This document shows positions 63,941-64,000 of a stretch of DNA of 64,000 bases, one piece after another (position 1 is the first letter of the stretch; each line of letters begins with the position of its first letter). Position numbers and translations under genes: made by a program. Source of the DNA: an uncultured Methanomassiliicoccales archaeon (GTDB taxonomy: Archaea > Thermoplasmatota > Thermoplasmata > Methanomassiliicoccales > Methanomethylophilaceae). The stretch spans positions 15,702 to 79,701 of the forward strand of contig CAUFXM010000010.1 in NCBI GenBank assembly GCA_959597175.1. Direction: 5' to 3'. The notes under the pieces are model-generated. The model saw nothing but the letters and a program-made list of their open reading frames with translations. It was not told the origin of the DNA and did no database searches.

Positions 63941-64000
63941 CCACTTTATTCCCATTTAAGCGGTGGTCCAAACAGACCAAAAACGCTGTGAATTTATGAA

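Overview
The window is a GC-rich archaeal chromosome segment. The information-processing genes are archaeal: Cdc48/VAT, the proteasomal ATPase PAN, MBF1, RpoK, ribosomal proteins S2 and S15, RPA with its partner, Kae1, FlpA, Trm56, Elp3, thermosome, CTP-dependent riboflavin kinase and PurP. Promoters show archaeal TATA boxes about 25 nt before the start or before a short leader, and many genes look leaderless. Bacterial-type grpE-dnaK-dnaJ and proA-proB are also present. This gene set and base composition suggest a euryarchaeon of the Thermoplasmata, possibly Methanomassiliicoccales. That placement is inference, because no diagnostic methanogenesis gene lies in the window.

Layout. 1-2997: a TetR regulator (cut by the window edge) with a palindromic operator in front of a flavin/aldo-keto reductase operon that ends in a decayed DUF362 gene. 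2998-10195: small regulators, Trm56, an HD protein, thioredoxin and thioredoxin reductase, Elp3, and an ArsR-NifX-like fusion with its own operator. 10196-18551: cdc48 divergent from purSLQ, then riboflavin kinase, two membrane proteins and a GPN GTPase. 18552-20768: a lower-GC patch with two unknown genes. 20890-30630: pan, MBF1, rpoK-rpsB, a Memo-like protein, the RPA operon, a Fic protein and purP.

30659-43320 is an accessory, defence-like island. It holds an AT-rich pair (D12-class adenine methyltransferase plus a PD-(D/E)xK nuclease fused to a DGQHR domain), a small zinc-ribbon gene, an insertion sequence of about 1.65 kb, a Nudix plus PLD-helicase pair, an orphan HipA-like kinase, a 227-bp tandem repeat array with three copies of a 61-bp foldable block, and a Schlafen-type AlbA_2 protein. 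The island ends near a tRNA-Arg gene.

43462-54280: tRNA-Arg, thermosome, the grpE-dnaK-dnaJ chaperone operon, two flavin-binding paralogues, a PH-like membrane protein, a non-coding stretch with a TATA-driven structured RNA candidate (about 51241-51353), tRNA-Ser, and proA-proB. 54284-64000: an AGCS symporter, tRNA-Val, kae1 convergent with a RecJ-like gene that follows S15, Nudix-flpA divergent from a fused NADP phosphatase/NAD kinase across a perfectly symmetric TATA element, a JAMM protease, a degenerate phosphohexomutase homologue, a small conserved protein and tRNA-Leu.

The strongest candidates for something undescribed are the methyltransferase/nuclease-DGQHR pair, the 61-bp block array beside hipA, and the structured RNA upstream of tRNA-Ser.
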